8,456 nucleotides of DNA from Muribaculaceae bacterium (lineage in GTDB: Bacteria > Bacteroidota > Bacteroidia > Bacteroidales > Muribaculaceae), in assembly GCA_009775535.1 (NCBI GenBank), contig VSPW01000079.1:1-8456 (forward strand), written 5' to 3'. The notes below the pieces were generated by a model. That model was not told where the DNA came from and did no database searches. It saw only the letters and a list, made by a program, of their open reading frames with translations. The position numbers and the translations under genes were made by a program. Of this stretch, positions 1-6,788 are shown in pieces; within the stretch, counting starts at the first letter, position 1; the number at the start of each line of letters is the position of its first letter.

Positions 1-1
1 T

Positions 2-1192
2 GTTATATTTGCCGGTTCGATATTCGTATGGTGGATCATATTGCCTTTGCTCGGCACATATGGCGCAGCCGATATCGCGATGATGGAGCCGGATGCCATA
101 TTCAAGAACTACGCACGCCTTATAGGCATAGGCGGCATTGCCATGGCCGGTATCATCGGCATAATAAAGACATGGCCTATCATCCGTCAGGCAGCAGGGC
201 TTGCCGGCCGCGAATTGCGCGGCGGTAATTCCGGGGCTAAGAAGGCTGTTCGCTGGCAGCTCGACATATCGATGAAGCATATAGCTTATTTTGTGTTCAT
301 TGCGCTTGTTGCGGTGCTGGTGTTCTTCTGGGTCGGTGTCATAGGCACTTTCTGGCAGGCACTCGTGGCGTGGATAGTAGTGACCGTCATAGCCTTCCTG
401 TTCACTACTGTTGCAGCCAATGCAATTGCCATCGTCGGCTCAAATCCGGTGTCTGGTATGACACTTATGACCCTTATCGTGGCTTCGGCGATATTCGTAG
501 CCATAGGGCTTAACGGCACGTCAGGTATTGTGGCATCGATGGTTATAGGAGGCGTTGTATGTACGGCGCTGTCGATGGCCGGCGGTTTCGTCACCGACCT
601 CAAGATAGGATATTGGCTGGGTTCTACCCCGCGTAAGCAGGAGTCATGGAAATTCCTTGGTACGCTTGTATCGGCAGCTACGGTAGGAGCTGTGATACTG
701 ATGCTCAAAAACGCATATTCATTTACAGGTGATACTGCCCTTGCTGCACCCCAGGCCAATGCGATGGCCAAGGTGATAGAGCCGATGATGATGGGGGGGG
801 AGACGCCGTGGATGCTTTATCTTGTAGGCGCTATACTTGCTGTGGTGCTGAACTGGCTTGGCGTTCCTGCGCTTGCTTTCTGCCTTGGCATGTTCATACC
901 GCTTTCACTCAATACGCCGATACTCGTCGGTGGCCTTATCGCATGGTTGGTGAACCGTTCGTCGAAAGATGCTGATGTGTGCAAGGCACGTAATGACCGT
1001 GGCACATTGATAGCGTCCGGGCTTATTGCCGGTGGCGCGCTGTTCGGCGTGTTTGCCGCAGTGACCATAATGCTTGGCAAGGATGCCCCTGTCAACGGAG
1101 GTGAATTCCTGCCTCAGGTGCTTGGTGTGGTGGCGTATCTTGGTATAATCGCATATCTGTATTTCAACGCACGCCGCGCAAAGAAGGCATAA
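2..1192 (+). CDS. OPT family oligopeptide transporter, C-terminal part (5' end outside window)
   Basis: The reading frame is open from base 2 and ends at TAA 1190-1192, giving 396 visible residues. The true start lies upstream; OPT proteins of this bacterial type are usually about 600-660 residues, so roughly 200-270 N-terminal residues are missing. The protein is almost wholly hydrophobic, with about 10-12 membrane segments. Recognisable OPT features are the segment around NPVSGMT (visible residues about 148-154), the loop containing GSTPRKQESWKFLG, and the late block GVPALAFCLGMFIPLSLNTP followed by LVGGLIAW. The family carries oligopeptides or metal-chelate compounds across the inner membrane with protons; the substrate here cannot be told. 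A MATE gene follows after 22 bp and a hydrolase gene after that, with no promoter or terminator visible between them, so they probably form one operon. A run of eight G lies inside the gene at 793-800. The family call is firm, the substrate open. Confidence 0.9.
   Translation, partial: VIFAGSIFVWWIILPLLGTYGAADIAMMEPDAIFKNYARLIGIGGIAMAGIIGIIKTWPIIRQAAGLAGRELRGGNSGAKKAVRWQLDISMKHIAYFVFIALVAVLVFFWVGVIGTFWQALVAWIVVTVIAFLFTTVAANAIAIVGSNPVSGMTLMTLIVASAIFVAIGLNGTSGIVASMVIGGVVCTALSMAGGFVTDLKIGYWLGSTPRKQESWKFLGTLVSAATVGAVILMLKNAYSFTGDTALAAPQANAMAKVIEPMMMGGETPWMLYLVGAILAVVLNWLGVPALAFCLGMFIPLSLNTPILVGGLIAWLVNRSSKDADVCKARNDRGTLIASGLIAGGALFGVFAAVTIMLGKDAPVNGGEFLPQVLGVVAYLGIIAYLYFNARRAKKA
793..800 (+). repeat. 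G8 homopolymer inside the OPT transporter gene
   Basis: Eight consecutive G encode part of the residues MMMGGE. The frame is intact here and continues into well-conserved OPT sequence. Runs of this length can be prone to replication slippage or to sequencing error, and a one-base change would truncate the transporter. There is no direct evidence of variation. Confidence 0.5.
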
Positions 1193-1214
1193 AGTCTATA
1201 TATTCTCGCAAACT

Positions 1215-2516
1215 ATGGCTCAGAGGTCTGTACGCAGCGAGATACTGGCACTGTCGATTCCCGCGATAGCCAGCAACATCACCACCCCTTTGCTTGGGCT
1301 GGCTGACGTTGCGGTGGTGGGGCATATCGGCAGTGCCGTGTATATAGGGGCCATTGCGCTGGGAGGGGCGGTGATGAATATGCTGTACTGGGTGTTCTCG
1401 TTCCTTAGGCTTGGGTCGAGCGGTATGGCAGCACAGGCTTATGGAGCTGGAGACAGCAGTCAGCTTTCTGATGTGTTTTACCGCGGTCTGGCGGTGTCGG
1501 CTGCCTTATCTGTTGTGGTATTGGCTCTGCATGGTGTCGCCGGTGACGCCGTGATAGGATTCATGGATGCTGAGGAATCGGCCGCCGGTCTGGCGGGTCT
1601 GTATGTATCTATATGTGTATGGGGCGCGCCTGCCGTGTTAGGTACTTACGTGCTTTCGGGTTGGCTTCTGGGCATGCAGAATTCCCGTGGGCCTATGTGG
1701 ATGGCCCTTGTGACGAATATAGTCAATATTTCGTGTAGCCTTGTGTTTGTGTTCGGTTTCGGCATGGACATAGGCGGTGTGGCCACGGGGACAGTGGTTG
1801 CCCAGTGGACAGGGTTCGCTGTCGGGCTATGGATTGTTGCAAGGCGCTATGGTGTGGGCCGTGCAGACTGGAGGCGTGTGATGCGAGGAGACGGCATAAG
1901 ACGTTTCTTTACAGTAAACCTGGATATATTCCTGCGTACGGTGTGCCTGGTGGCGGTGACGATATGGTTTACGCATGCCGGCGCGGTGCAGGGCAACCTT
2001 GTGCTGGCCGCGAATGCGCTGTTGATGCAGTTCTTTATGTTTTTTTCCTATTTTACCGATGGGTTCGCCTTTGCCGGGGAAGCCTTGTCAGGCAAGTATC
2101 TCGGGGCTTGTGACCGTTTAGGGCTAAAGCGTACGGTACGTGGGCTCTTTGTAGCAGGGACTGTAATGTCGCTTGTGTTCACTGCCATATATTTTCTTGC
2201 CGGGGATATTGTGATGGGGCTGCTTACGGATGAAGCTGATGTGGTGTCGGCGGCCAAGGTGTATTTCCCATGGGTGCTTACCATACCGTTACTCGGATTC
2301 GCCGCATTTACGTGGGACGGCATTTTCGGGGGTATGACGATGACAAGGGGCATGCTGGTGTCGATGGCCGTAGCTACTGGCGTTTTCTTTGCCTGTTATT
2401 CGTGGCTGACACCCATATATGGCAATCATGGTCTATGGTGCTCGTTTGTGGCCTACCTTTCGGTCAGGGGAATCGTCCAGACGGCCTATTATTGGTTTAA
2501 AAGAGAGAAATATTGA
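1215..2516 (+). CDS. MATE family efflux transporter, DinF type
   Basis: 433 residues, ATG at 1215 to TGA at 2514-2516; MATE proteins are typically about 430-460 residues with 12 membrane helices, and this one is hydrophobic throughout. The N-terminal helix carries SIPAIASN and then PLLGLADVAVVGHIG, the typical DinF/NorM TM1 signature. Pro16 and Asp31 are 15 residues apart, the same spacing as Pro26 and Asp41 of the archaeal PfMATE, where the Asp is important for cation-coupled export. A second family block, FSFLRLGSSGMAAQAYG (about residues 61-77), follows. The family exports organic cations, drugs or metabolites using a Na+ or H+ gradient across the inner membrane; no substrate can be read from sequence. 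It starts 22 bp after the OPT gene and ends 16 bp before the creatininase-family gene, consistent with co-transcription. No Shine-Dalgarno motif precedes the ATG, as is normal for Bacteroidetes. Family assignment is firm. Confidence 0.93.
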   Translation: MAQRSVRSEILALSIPAIASNITTPLLGLADVAVVGHIGSAVYIGAIALGGAVMNMLYWVFSFLRLGSSGMAAQAYGAGDSSQLSDVFYRGLAVSAALSVVVLALHGVAGDAVIGFMDAEESAAGLAGLYVSICVWGAPAVLGTYVLSGWLLGMQNSRGPMWMALVTNIVNISCSLVFVFGFGMDIGGVATGTVVAQWTGFAVGLWIVARRYGVGRADWRRVMRGDGIRRFFTVNLDIFLRTVCLVAVTIWFTHAGAVQGNLVLAANALLMQFFMFFSYFTDGFAFAGEALSGKYLGACDRLGLKRTVRGLFVAGTVMSLVFTAIYFLAGDIVMGLLTDEADVVSAAKVYFPWVLTIPLLGFAAFTWDGIFGGMTMTRGMLVSMAVATGVFFACYSWLTPIYGNHGLWCSFVAYLSVRGIVQTAYYWFKREKY

Positions 2517-2532
2517 ATATTAAAGAAATTAT

Positions 2533-3333
2533 ATGAAAATGGAAAAGGATTTGGATCTTTCTGTTTCTAATTACAGTACGGTGCGCGGCCTTGACTATAG
2601 TGTCGTTATCCTACCATGGGGTGCGACAGAGCCCCATAACCTCCATCTGCCATATATGACAGATGCTATATTGTCGCATGATATTGCAGTGGATGCTGCA
2701 CGTGAGGCGCGTGACAGTTACGGTGTCCGTGCCATGGTGATGCCGCCTGTGGCGTTGGGTGCGCAGAATCCCGGGCAGAGGGAGCTTAAGTTCTGTGTGC
2801 ACACGCGCCAGTCCACCCAGATGGCTGTGTTGACAGACATAGTGGCGTCGCTTTACCATCAGGGTTTCCGAAGGCTCTTGATTGTCAACGGCCATGGCGG
2901 CAATAATTTCAAAGGCATGATACGTGACCTTGCAATTGACTATCCAGACATGATAATCGCCGCAGGTGAATGGTACAAGGTGCTTCCCTCCAGAGGATAT
3001 TTCGATAATCCCGGTGACCATGCAGATGAACTGGAAACATCGGTCATGATGCATTATCATCCTGAACTTGTTTCCATTTCGGAAGCCGGTAGCGGTGAGT
3101 CGACAGGATTTGCCCTGGAATCGTTGCGCAACGGTGTGGCGTGGGTGCCGCGTGACTGGAGTCGCGTGACCACAGACACCGGTATCGGTGACCCGCGTGG
3201 CGCTACGGCTGAGAAGGGTGCACGTTTTGCCAAAGACGTAGCCGCAGCGTATGCCGTACTGATAAAGGAGCTGTCGGGCGTGTCTTCTCCGGCCGGCCTC
3301 TATGAATCGGAGTGCGCATCAAAACTTTTTTGA
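2533..3333 (+). CDS. Creatininase family metallohydrolase (creatinine amidohydrolase-like)
   Basis: 266 residues, ATG at 2533 to TGA at 3331-3333, close to the usual 240-270. Three family motifs are present. GATEPHNLHLPYMTD (residues 30-44) supplies Glu33, His35 and Asp44, matching the metal ligands Glu34, His36 and Asp45 of Pseudomonas creatininase. NGHGGN (119-124) supplies His121. HADELETS (163-170) matches the HAGExETS block and supplies Glu168 as a probable ligand. Members hydrolyse amide bonds of cyclic or formamide substrates with two metal ions in the cytosol. The true creatininase has NGHYEN with a metal-binding Glu; the GG form here is instead typical of other members such as the formamide hydrolase ArfB and the mycofactocin protein MftE, so a creatinine substrate is doubtful. 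ATG 2539 is an alternative start two codons later. The gene closes the upstream group with OPT and MATE; a fresh promoter follows before pyrB. Family firm, substrate unknown. Confidence 0.88.
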   Translation: MKMEKDLDLSVSNYSTVRGLDYSVVILPWGATEPHNLHLPYMTDAILSHDIAVDAAREARDSYGVRAMVMPPVALGAQNPGQRELKFCVHTRQSTQMAVLTDIVASLYHQGFRRLLIVNGHGGNNFKGMIRDLAIDYPDMIIAAGEWYKVLPSRGYFDNPGDHADELETSVMMHYHPELVSISEAGSGESTGFALESLRNGVAWVPRDWSRVTTDTGIGDPRGATAEKGARFAKDVAAAYAVLIKELSGVSSPAGLYESECASKLF

Positions 3334-3339
3334 GAAAGG

Positions 3340-3371
3340 ATTGTGCGGGAAATGTATATTTCTTACCTTTG
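3340..3371 (+). promoter_or_regulatory. Bacteroidetes-type promoter ahead of pyrB
   Basis: The -7 box TACCTTTG (3364-3371) is an exact match to TAnnTTTG, the Bacteroidetes primary sigma factor consensus. Twenty bases upstream is ATTG (3340-3343), a one-mismatch -33 box (consensus TTTG). Transcription would begin near 3376-3380, leaving a leader of only about 20-25 bases before ATG 3401. The leader is too short for a classic attenuator. The whole element falls within the 67-bp gap after the creatininase-family stop. Confidence 0.7.
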
Positions 3372-3400
3372 TGCAACCAATCCATTATTCCCTCCCGACT

Positions 3401-4339
3401 ATGAATACCGACAGCCTGGTAACAATCGATGGCCTTACGCGTGAGGACATGCTTGATATAATCCGTATGGCAAGCTATTTCGAGGAGCACCCAAACCACC
3501 GCATCCTTGAAGGCAAGGTGGTGGCGACATTGTTCTTTGAGCCTTCGACCCGTACGCGCCTTAGTTTTGAAACAGCAGTGAACCGCCTCGGAGGCCGCAT
3601 AATCGGCTTTTCTGATGCTGCGACATCCAGCTCGTCGAAGGGCGAGACACTGAAGGACACGATAAAGATGGTGAGCAACTATGTTGACCTTATCATAATG
3701 AGGCACTATCTGGAGGGAGCGGCTAGATATGCGGCAGAAGTAACGGATGTCCCTGTGATAAATGCCGGCGACGGCGCCAACCAGCATCCTTCGCAGACCA
3801 TGCTCGACCTGTATTCCATATATAAGACGCAGGGCACACTGGACGGCCTGACCATAACAATGGTGGGAGACCTCAAATATGGCCGTACGGTGCATTCGCT
3901 GCTTATGGCTATGCGCCATTTCAACCCTACGTTCAGATTTGTGGCTTGCAACGAGCTGAGGATGCCTGATGAGTACAAGCTGTTCTGCGACAAGAACGGT
4001 ATACGATATTCGGAGCATACGGATTTCTCACCGGCAGTGATAGACACTTCGGACATAATCTATATGACCCGTGTACAGCGTGAGCGCTTTACGGACATAA
4101 TGGAATATGAGAAGGTAAAGGACCTGTATACGTTGCGCAATTCGATGCTTGACAGTTCTCGTCCTAACCTCCGTATACTGCATCCGCTTCCCAGGGTGAA
4201 CGAGATTGCCTACGATGTGGATGATAACCCCAAAGCATATTATTTTGACCAAGCAAGGAACGGCCTGTTCACCCGTCAGGCACTCATATGCCGCGCGCTG
4301 GGGATAGACCCGCTTGCATATAAAAACCACCGCCCATGA
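3401..4339 (+). CDS. pyrB: Aspartate carbamoyltransferase catalytic chain
   Basis: 312 residues from ATG 3401; E. coli PyrB is about 310. An in-frame upstream ATG at 3302 would add 33 residues, but these lie inside the creatininase-family gene and ahead of the promoter, so 3401 is preferred. The enzyme joins carbamoyl phosphate and aspartate to carbamoyl-aspartate, the first committed step of pyrimidine synthesis. Visible active-site elements are STRTR (49-53, carbamoyl phosphate loop), SSSSKGET with Lys80 (equivalent to E. coli Lys84), MRHYLEG with Arg101 (Arg105), HPSQ with His128 and Gln131 (His134, Gln137), GRTVHSL with Arg162, TRVQ with Arg224 and Gln226 (Arg229, Gln231), and HPLPR (261-265). 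All key residues appear present, so the chain should be active. The stop overlaps the pyrI start by ATGA, fitting tight coupling of the two subunits. Identification is very secure. Confidence 0.98.
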   Translation: MNTDSLVTIDGLTREDMLDIIRMASYFEEHPNHRILEGKVVATLFFEPSTRTRLSFETAVNRLGGRIIGFSDAATSSSSKGETLKDTIKMVSNYVDLIIMRHYLEGAARYAAEVTDVPVINAGDGANQHPSQTMLDLYSIYKTQGTLDGLTITMVGDLKYGRTVHSLLMAMRHFNPTFRFVACNELRMPDEYKLFCDKNGIRYSEHTDFSPAVIDTSDIIYMTRVQRERFTDIMEYEKVKDLYTLRNSMLDSSRPNLRILHPLPRVNEIAYDVDDNPKAYYFDQARNGLFTRQALICRALGIDPLAYKNHRP

Positions 4340-4806
4340 CCGCTGACAAGAAAGAACTGGCAGTAGCGGCGCTCAGCGCAGGGACTGTCATAGACCATAT
4401 ACCGTCGTCGGCTTTGTTCAAAGCCGTTAAAATATTGGGTATAGCCAATATACATACCCCTGTGACCATCGGCAATAATCTTCCGAGCAAGCGTCTGGCA
4501 GCAAAGGGCATAATAAAAGTGGCTGATGTGGAGTTTCCTGAGGCTGTGCTTAACCGCATAGCTATCATAGCGCCCACAGCGCGGATCAATATAATCCGTG
4601 ACTTCAAGGTGGTGGAAAAGCGCCAGGTGGAATTGCCGGAGAAGGTAGTGGGTATCGTGAAATGCGATAACCCGAAATGCATCACCAATAATGAACCGAT
4701 GTCAACGGTATTCCATATCGTTGACCGTGAAAACACGGAGTGTGTGACTTTGAGGTGTCAGTACTGCAACCACACGGTCACAAACAGCAAGGCCCATCTT
4801 CTATGA
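4336..4806 (+). CDS. pyrI: Aspartate carbamoyltransferase regulatory chain
   Basis: 156 residues, the normal PyrI size. Its ATG (4336) overlaps the pyrB TGA by four bases. The N-terminal allosteric domain shows GTVIDHIP (16-23), where CTP and ATP bind in E. coli PyrI, then IGNNLPSKRL and KGIIKV (about 45-62). The C-terminal zinc domain has the four-cysteine set Cys110, Cys115, Cys141 and Cys144 (KCDNPKC and CQYC), preceded by NIIRDF and joined by ITNNEP. This domain holds the regulatory chain to PyrB, so the holoenzyme is expected to be the large E. coli-like form subject to nucleotide feedback; that control is inferred from the family. The pyrI stop itself overlaps the next ATG by ATGA. Identification is very secure. 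Confidence 0.97.
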   Translation: MTADKKELAVAALSAGTVIDHIPSSALFKAVKILGIANIHTPVTIGNNLPSKRLAAKGIIKVADVEFPEAVLNRIAIIAPTARINIIRDFKVVEKRQVELPEKVVGIVKCDNPKCITNNEPMSTVFHIVDRENTECVTLRCQYCNHTVTNSKAHLL

Positions 4807-5390
4807 AGCAGTCCTGGCGTCCCGGCACGATGATCTATCCGCTTCCTGCGGTGCTGGTGTCGTGCGGCTCGACAGAACAGACACGCAACCTCATCACCGT
4901 GGCCTGGACTGGTACAATCTGTTCTGATCCGGCGATGTGCTATATCTCTGTGCAGCGCCCACGCTACAGCCACCATATACTTATGGAAGAGATGGAATTC
5001 ACCATCAACCTTACCACGGAACGCATGGCCCGCGCAACGGACTGGTGCGGTGTGCGTTCAGGCCGTGAATATGACAAATGGCGGGAGACGGGGCTTACGC
5101 CCGTAAAGGGACAGATGGTGGGATGCTATTATATCGAGGAGTCGCCTGTGTCGATAGAATGCAGGGTAAAGGAGGTGGTGCATCTTGGCACTCATGACAT
5201 GTTCATTGCCGATGTTCTCAATGTAATAGTGGACGACAGGTATATAGACGCCCAGACGGGTGCGTTGAGGCTGGAGGACGCCGGGCTTATCGCCTATGCG
5301 CACGGACATTATTATACGCTTGGCCGTGAACTGGGACATTTCGGGTTTTCTGTACGGAAGTCCCCGAAAAAAGGGGGCGGCAGGCGCTGA
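4803..5390 (+). CDS. Flavin reductase-like (FMN-binding split barrel) protein
   Basis: 195 residues from ATG 4803, which overlaps the pyrI TGA. An earlier in-frame ATG (4740) would add 21 residues inside the pyrI zinc domain and is rejected, because the family N-terminus, here PGTMIYPLPAVLVSCG, begins only after 4803. Family blocks are NLITVAWTG (29-37), the segment ending CYISVQRPRYSHHIL, EFTINL, CGVRSGREYDKW and, near the end, GHYYTLGRELGHFGFSV. These fit the flavin reductase-like domain of flavoredoxins, a cytosolic FMN-binding split barrel that reduces flavin with NAD(P)H or passes electrons. No second domain is present. I recall this gene following pyrI in other Bacteroidales too, which suggests a conserved link with pyrimidine synthesis, but its partner and reaction are unknown. 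The tail is basic (SPKKGGGRR) and is encoded by an A6G5 run. Family call firm, role unknown. Confidence 0.9.
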   Translation: MKQSWRPGTMIYPLPAVLVSCGSTEQTRNLITVAWTGTICSDPAMCYISVQRPRYSHHILMEEMEFTINLTTERMARATDWCGVRSGREYDKWRETGLTPVKGQMVGCYYIEESPVSIECRVKEVVHLGTHDMFIADVLNVIVDDRYIDAQTGALRLEDAGLIAYAHGHYYTLGRELGHFGFSVRKSPKKGGGRR

Positions 5391-5398
5391 ATCCTGCC
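5379..5398 (+). other. Small inverted repeat at the flavin reductase/glyA junction
   Basis: GGCAGG (5379-5384) and CCTGCC (5393-5398) are perfect complements around an 8-base loop that includes the flavin reductase stop codon. A T5 run (5408-5412) follows nine bases after the stem. This could reduce read-through into glyA or stabilise an mRNA end, but the stem is short and the T-run is not adjacent, so a working terminator is doubtful. Confidence 0.3.
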
Positions 5399-5439
5399 AT
5401 GCCGATATTTTTAGACAACACAATCATTATATAAAATAT

Positions 5440-6720
5440 ATGGAAAGAGACAGATTTATTTTTGAAACCATTGCAAGGGAAAACGAACGCCAGCATAAGG
5501 GCATAGAGCTTATCGCTTCTGAAAACTTTGTCAGTGAGCAGGTCATGCAGGCCATGGGCTCCTGCCTTACCAACAAATATGCTGAGGGATATCCCGGACA
5601 CCGTTATTATGGCGGATGCCAGGTGGTGGACGAAGTGGAGCAGTGTGCCATTGACAGGGTGAAGGAGCTTTTCGGCGCTGAATATGCCAATGTGCAGCCT
5701 CATTCCGGGGCGCAGGCCAATATGGCAGTATTCATGGCGTGCCTGAAGCCTGGTGACAAGTTCCTGGGTCTCAATCTATCGCATGGCGGACATCTGTCGC
5801 ATGGCAGCCCTGTCAATTTCTCCGGCCTGATGTTCCAGGCCCTTGAGTATAATGTACGTGAGGACAATGGACTTGTGGATTACGACCAGATGGAGGAAGT
5901 GGCATTGCGTGAGCGCCCATCGCTTATAATCGGCGGGGCAAGTGCCTATTCCCGTGAATGGGACTATGCACGTATGCGCCGTATCGCCGATGAGATCGGT
6001 GCAATATTCATGGTGGACATGGCCCATCCTGCAGGGCTTATCGCAGCTGGTCTGCTTGACAATCCATTGAAATATGCGCATATCGTGACCTCTACGACTC
6101 ATAAGACATTGCGTGGGCCGCGTGGAGGACTTATCCTCCTTGGCAAGGATTTTGACAACCCATGGGGAAAGACAACGCCGAAAGGTGTGGTAAAGAAAAT
6201 GTCGCAGCTGCTTGATTCGGCTGTGTTCCCTGGCGTACAGGGCGGTCCGTTGGAGCATGTTATCGCGGCAAAGGCGGTGGCTTTCGGCGAGGCGTTGCAG
6301 CCATCATACCGTGAATACCAGCTACAGGTGAAGCGTAATGCAGCGGCGATGGCGTCGGCTCTGGTTGACAAGGGTTACAAGATCGTGTCAGGCGGTACAG
6401 ACAACCATTGCATCCTTGTTGACCTGCGTACCAAGTTCCCGGAACTGACTGGCAAGGTCGCAGAAAAGGTGTTGGTAGATGCGGACATAACCGCAAACAA
6501 GAATATGGTGCCGTTTGACAGCCGTTCTCCTTTCCAGACATCAGGCATACGTCTGGGGACACCTGCGATAACAACCCGCGGCGCGCGTGAGTCCCTTATG
6601 GGCGAGATAGTAGAAATGATAGACACCGTGCTGTCCAATCATGAGTCTGAGCAGACTATTGCAGCTGTCCGTGCGAAGGTAAACGAGACTATGAAGGACT
6701 ATCCTATGTTCGCATATTAA
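5440..6720 (+). CDS. glyA: Serine hydroxymethyltransferase
   Basis: 426 residues from ATG 5440, the usual Bacteroidales size. The frame is open upstream to 5296, but the family N-terminus (FIFETIARENERQ then GIELIASENFVS) starts right after 5440. The enzyme converts serine and tetrahydrofolate to glycine and 5,10-methylene-tetrahydrofolate in the cytosol using PLP. Visible elements are the Ser-Glu-Asn motif IASENFVS (26-32), NKYAEGYPGHRYYGG (45-59), HSGAQAN (88-94), VDMAHPAGL (192-200) with Asp193 and His196 at the PLP ring, and STTHKTLRGPRGG (218-230), whose Lys222 forms the Schiff base (E. coli Lys229). It lies 49 bp after the flavin reductase gene. No strong Bacteroidetes promoter is seen in that gap, so it is probably transcribed with pyrB-pyrI, coordinating pyrimidine and one-carbon supply. 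Identification is very secure. Confidence 0.98.
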   Translation: MERDRFIFETIARENERQHKGIELIASENFVSEQVMQAMGSCLTNKYAEGYPGHRYYGGCQVVDEVEQCAIDRVKELFGAEYANVQPHSGAQANMAVFMACLKPGDKFLGLNLSHGGHLSHGSPVNFSGLMFQALEYNVREDNGLVDYDQMEEVALRERPSLIIGGASAYSREWDYARMRRIADEIGAIFMVDMAHPAGLIAAGLLDNPLKYAHIVTSTTHKTLRGPRGGLILLGKDFDNPWGKTTPKGVVKKMSQLLDSAVFPGVQGGPLEHVIAAKAVAFGEALQPSYREYQLQVKRNAAAMASALVDKGYKIVSGGTDNHCILVDLRTKFPELTGKVAEKVLVDADITANKNMVPFDSRSPFQTSGIRLGTPAITTRGARESLMGEIVEMIDTVLSNHESEQTIAAVRAKVNETMKDYPMFAY

Positions 6721-6744
6721 ACAAATGGTAGCGTCAATCCGTTA

Positions 6745-6776
6745 TCATACATAAATTGGAATAAATAATTGTATGA
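6745..6776 (+). other. Inverted repeat between glyA and the small ORF
   Basis: TCATACA (6745-6751) and TGTATGA (6770-6776) are perfect complements with an 18-base AT-rich spacer. With one bulged A (6744), GTT (6741-6743) can also pair with AAC (6777-6779). The element occupies most of the 68-bp gap after glyA. No T-run follows, so it is not a classic terminator. It could be an mRNA 3' end, an operator, or chance in AT-rich DNA. Confidence 0.3.
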
Positions 6777-6788
6777 AACTGGATTGAT

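Noticed and set aside
41..43. TTG start for the OPT transporter
   Set aside because: The frame continues upstream to the window edge with hydrophobic OPT sequence, and the visible part is only the C-terminal portion of the family, so the gene is truncated by the window.
286..771. Antisense ORF (161 codons) opposite the OPT gene
   Set aside because: It mirrors conserved transmembrane coding sequence and shows no independent evidence.
3302..3400. Upstream ATG of pyrB giving a 345-residue protein
   Set aside because: The extra 33 residues overlap the creatininase-family gene and the promoter, and are absent from normal PyrB proteins.
3203..4018. Long antisense ORF (271 codons) across the creatininase-family/pyrB junction
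   Set aside because: It crosses a clear promoter and two well-identified genes, its product is rich in His, Arg and Cys with no recognisable domain, and it behaves like a codon-bias shadow of the + strand.
5367..5373. A-AAA-AAG slippery heptamer for programmed -1 frameshifting
   Set aside because: The zero frame reads AAA AAA GGG, so the heptamer is not in the register needed for -1 slippage, and no frameshifted extension of known function exists.
5296..5439. Upstream ATG of glyA giving a 474-residue protein
   Set aside because: The 48 extra residues overlap the flavin reductase gene and do not belong to serine hydroxymethyltransferase; ATG 5440 gives the normal N-terminus.
5391..5439. Separate promoter for glyA
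   Set aside because: TATTTTTA (5406-5413) resembles a -7 box with a mismatch at the conserved final G, and no TTTG-like box lies about 20 bp upstream.
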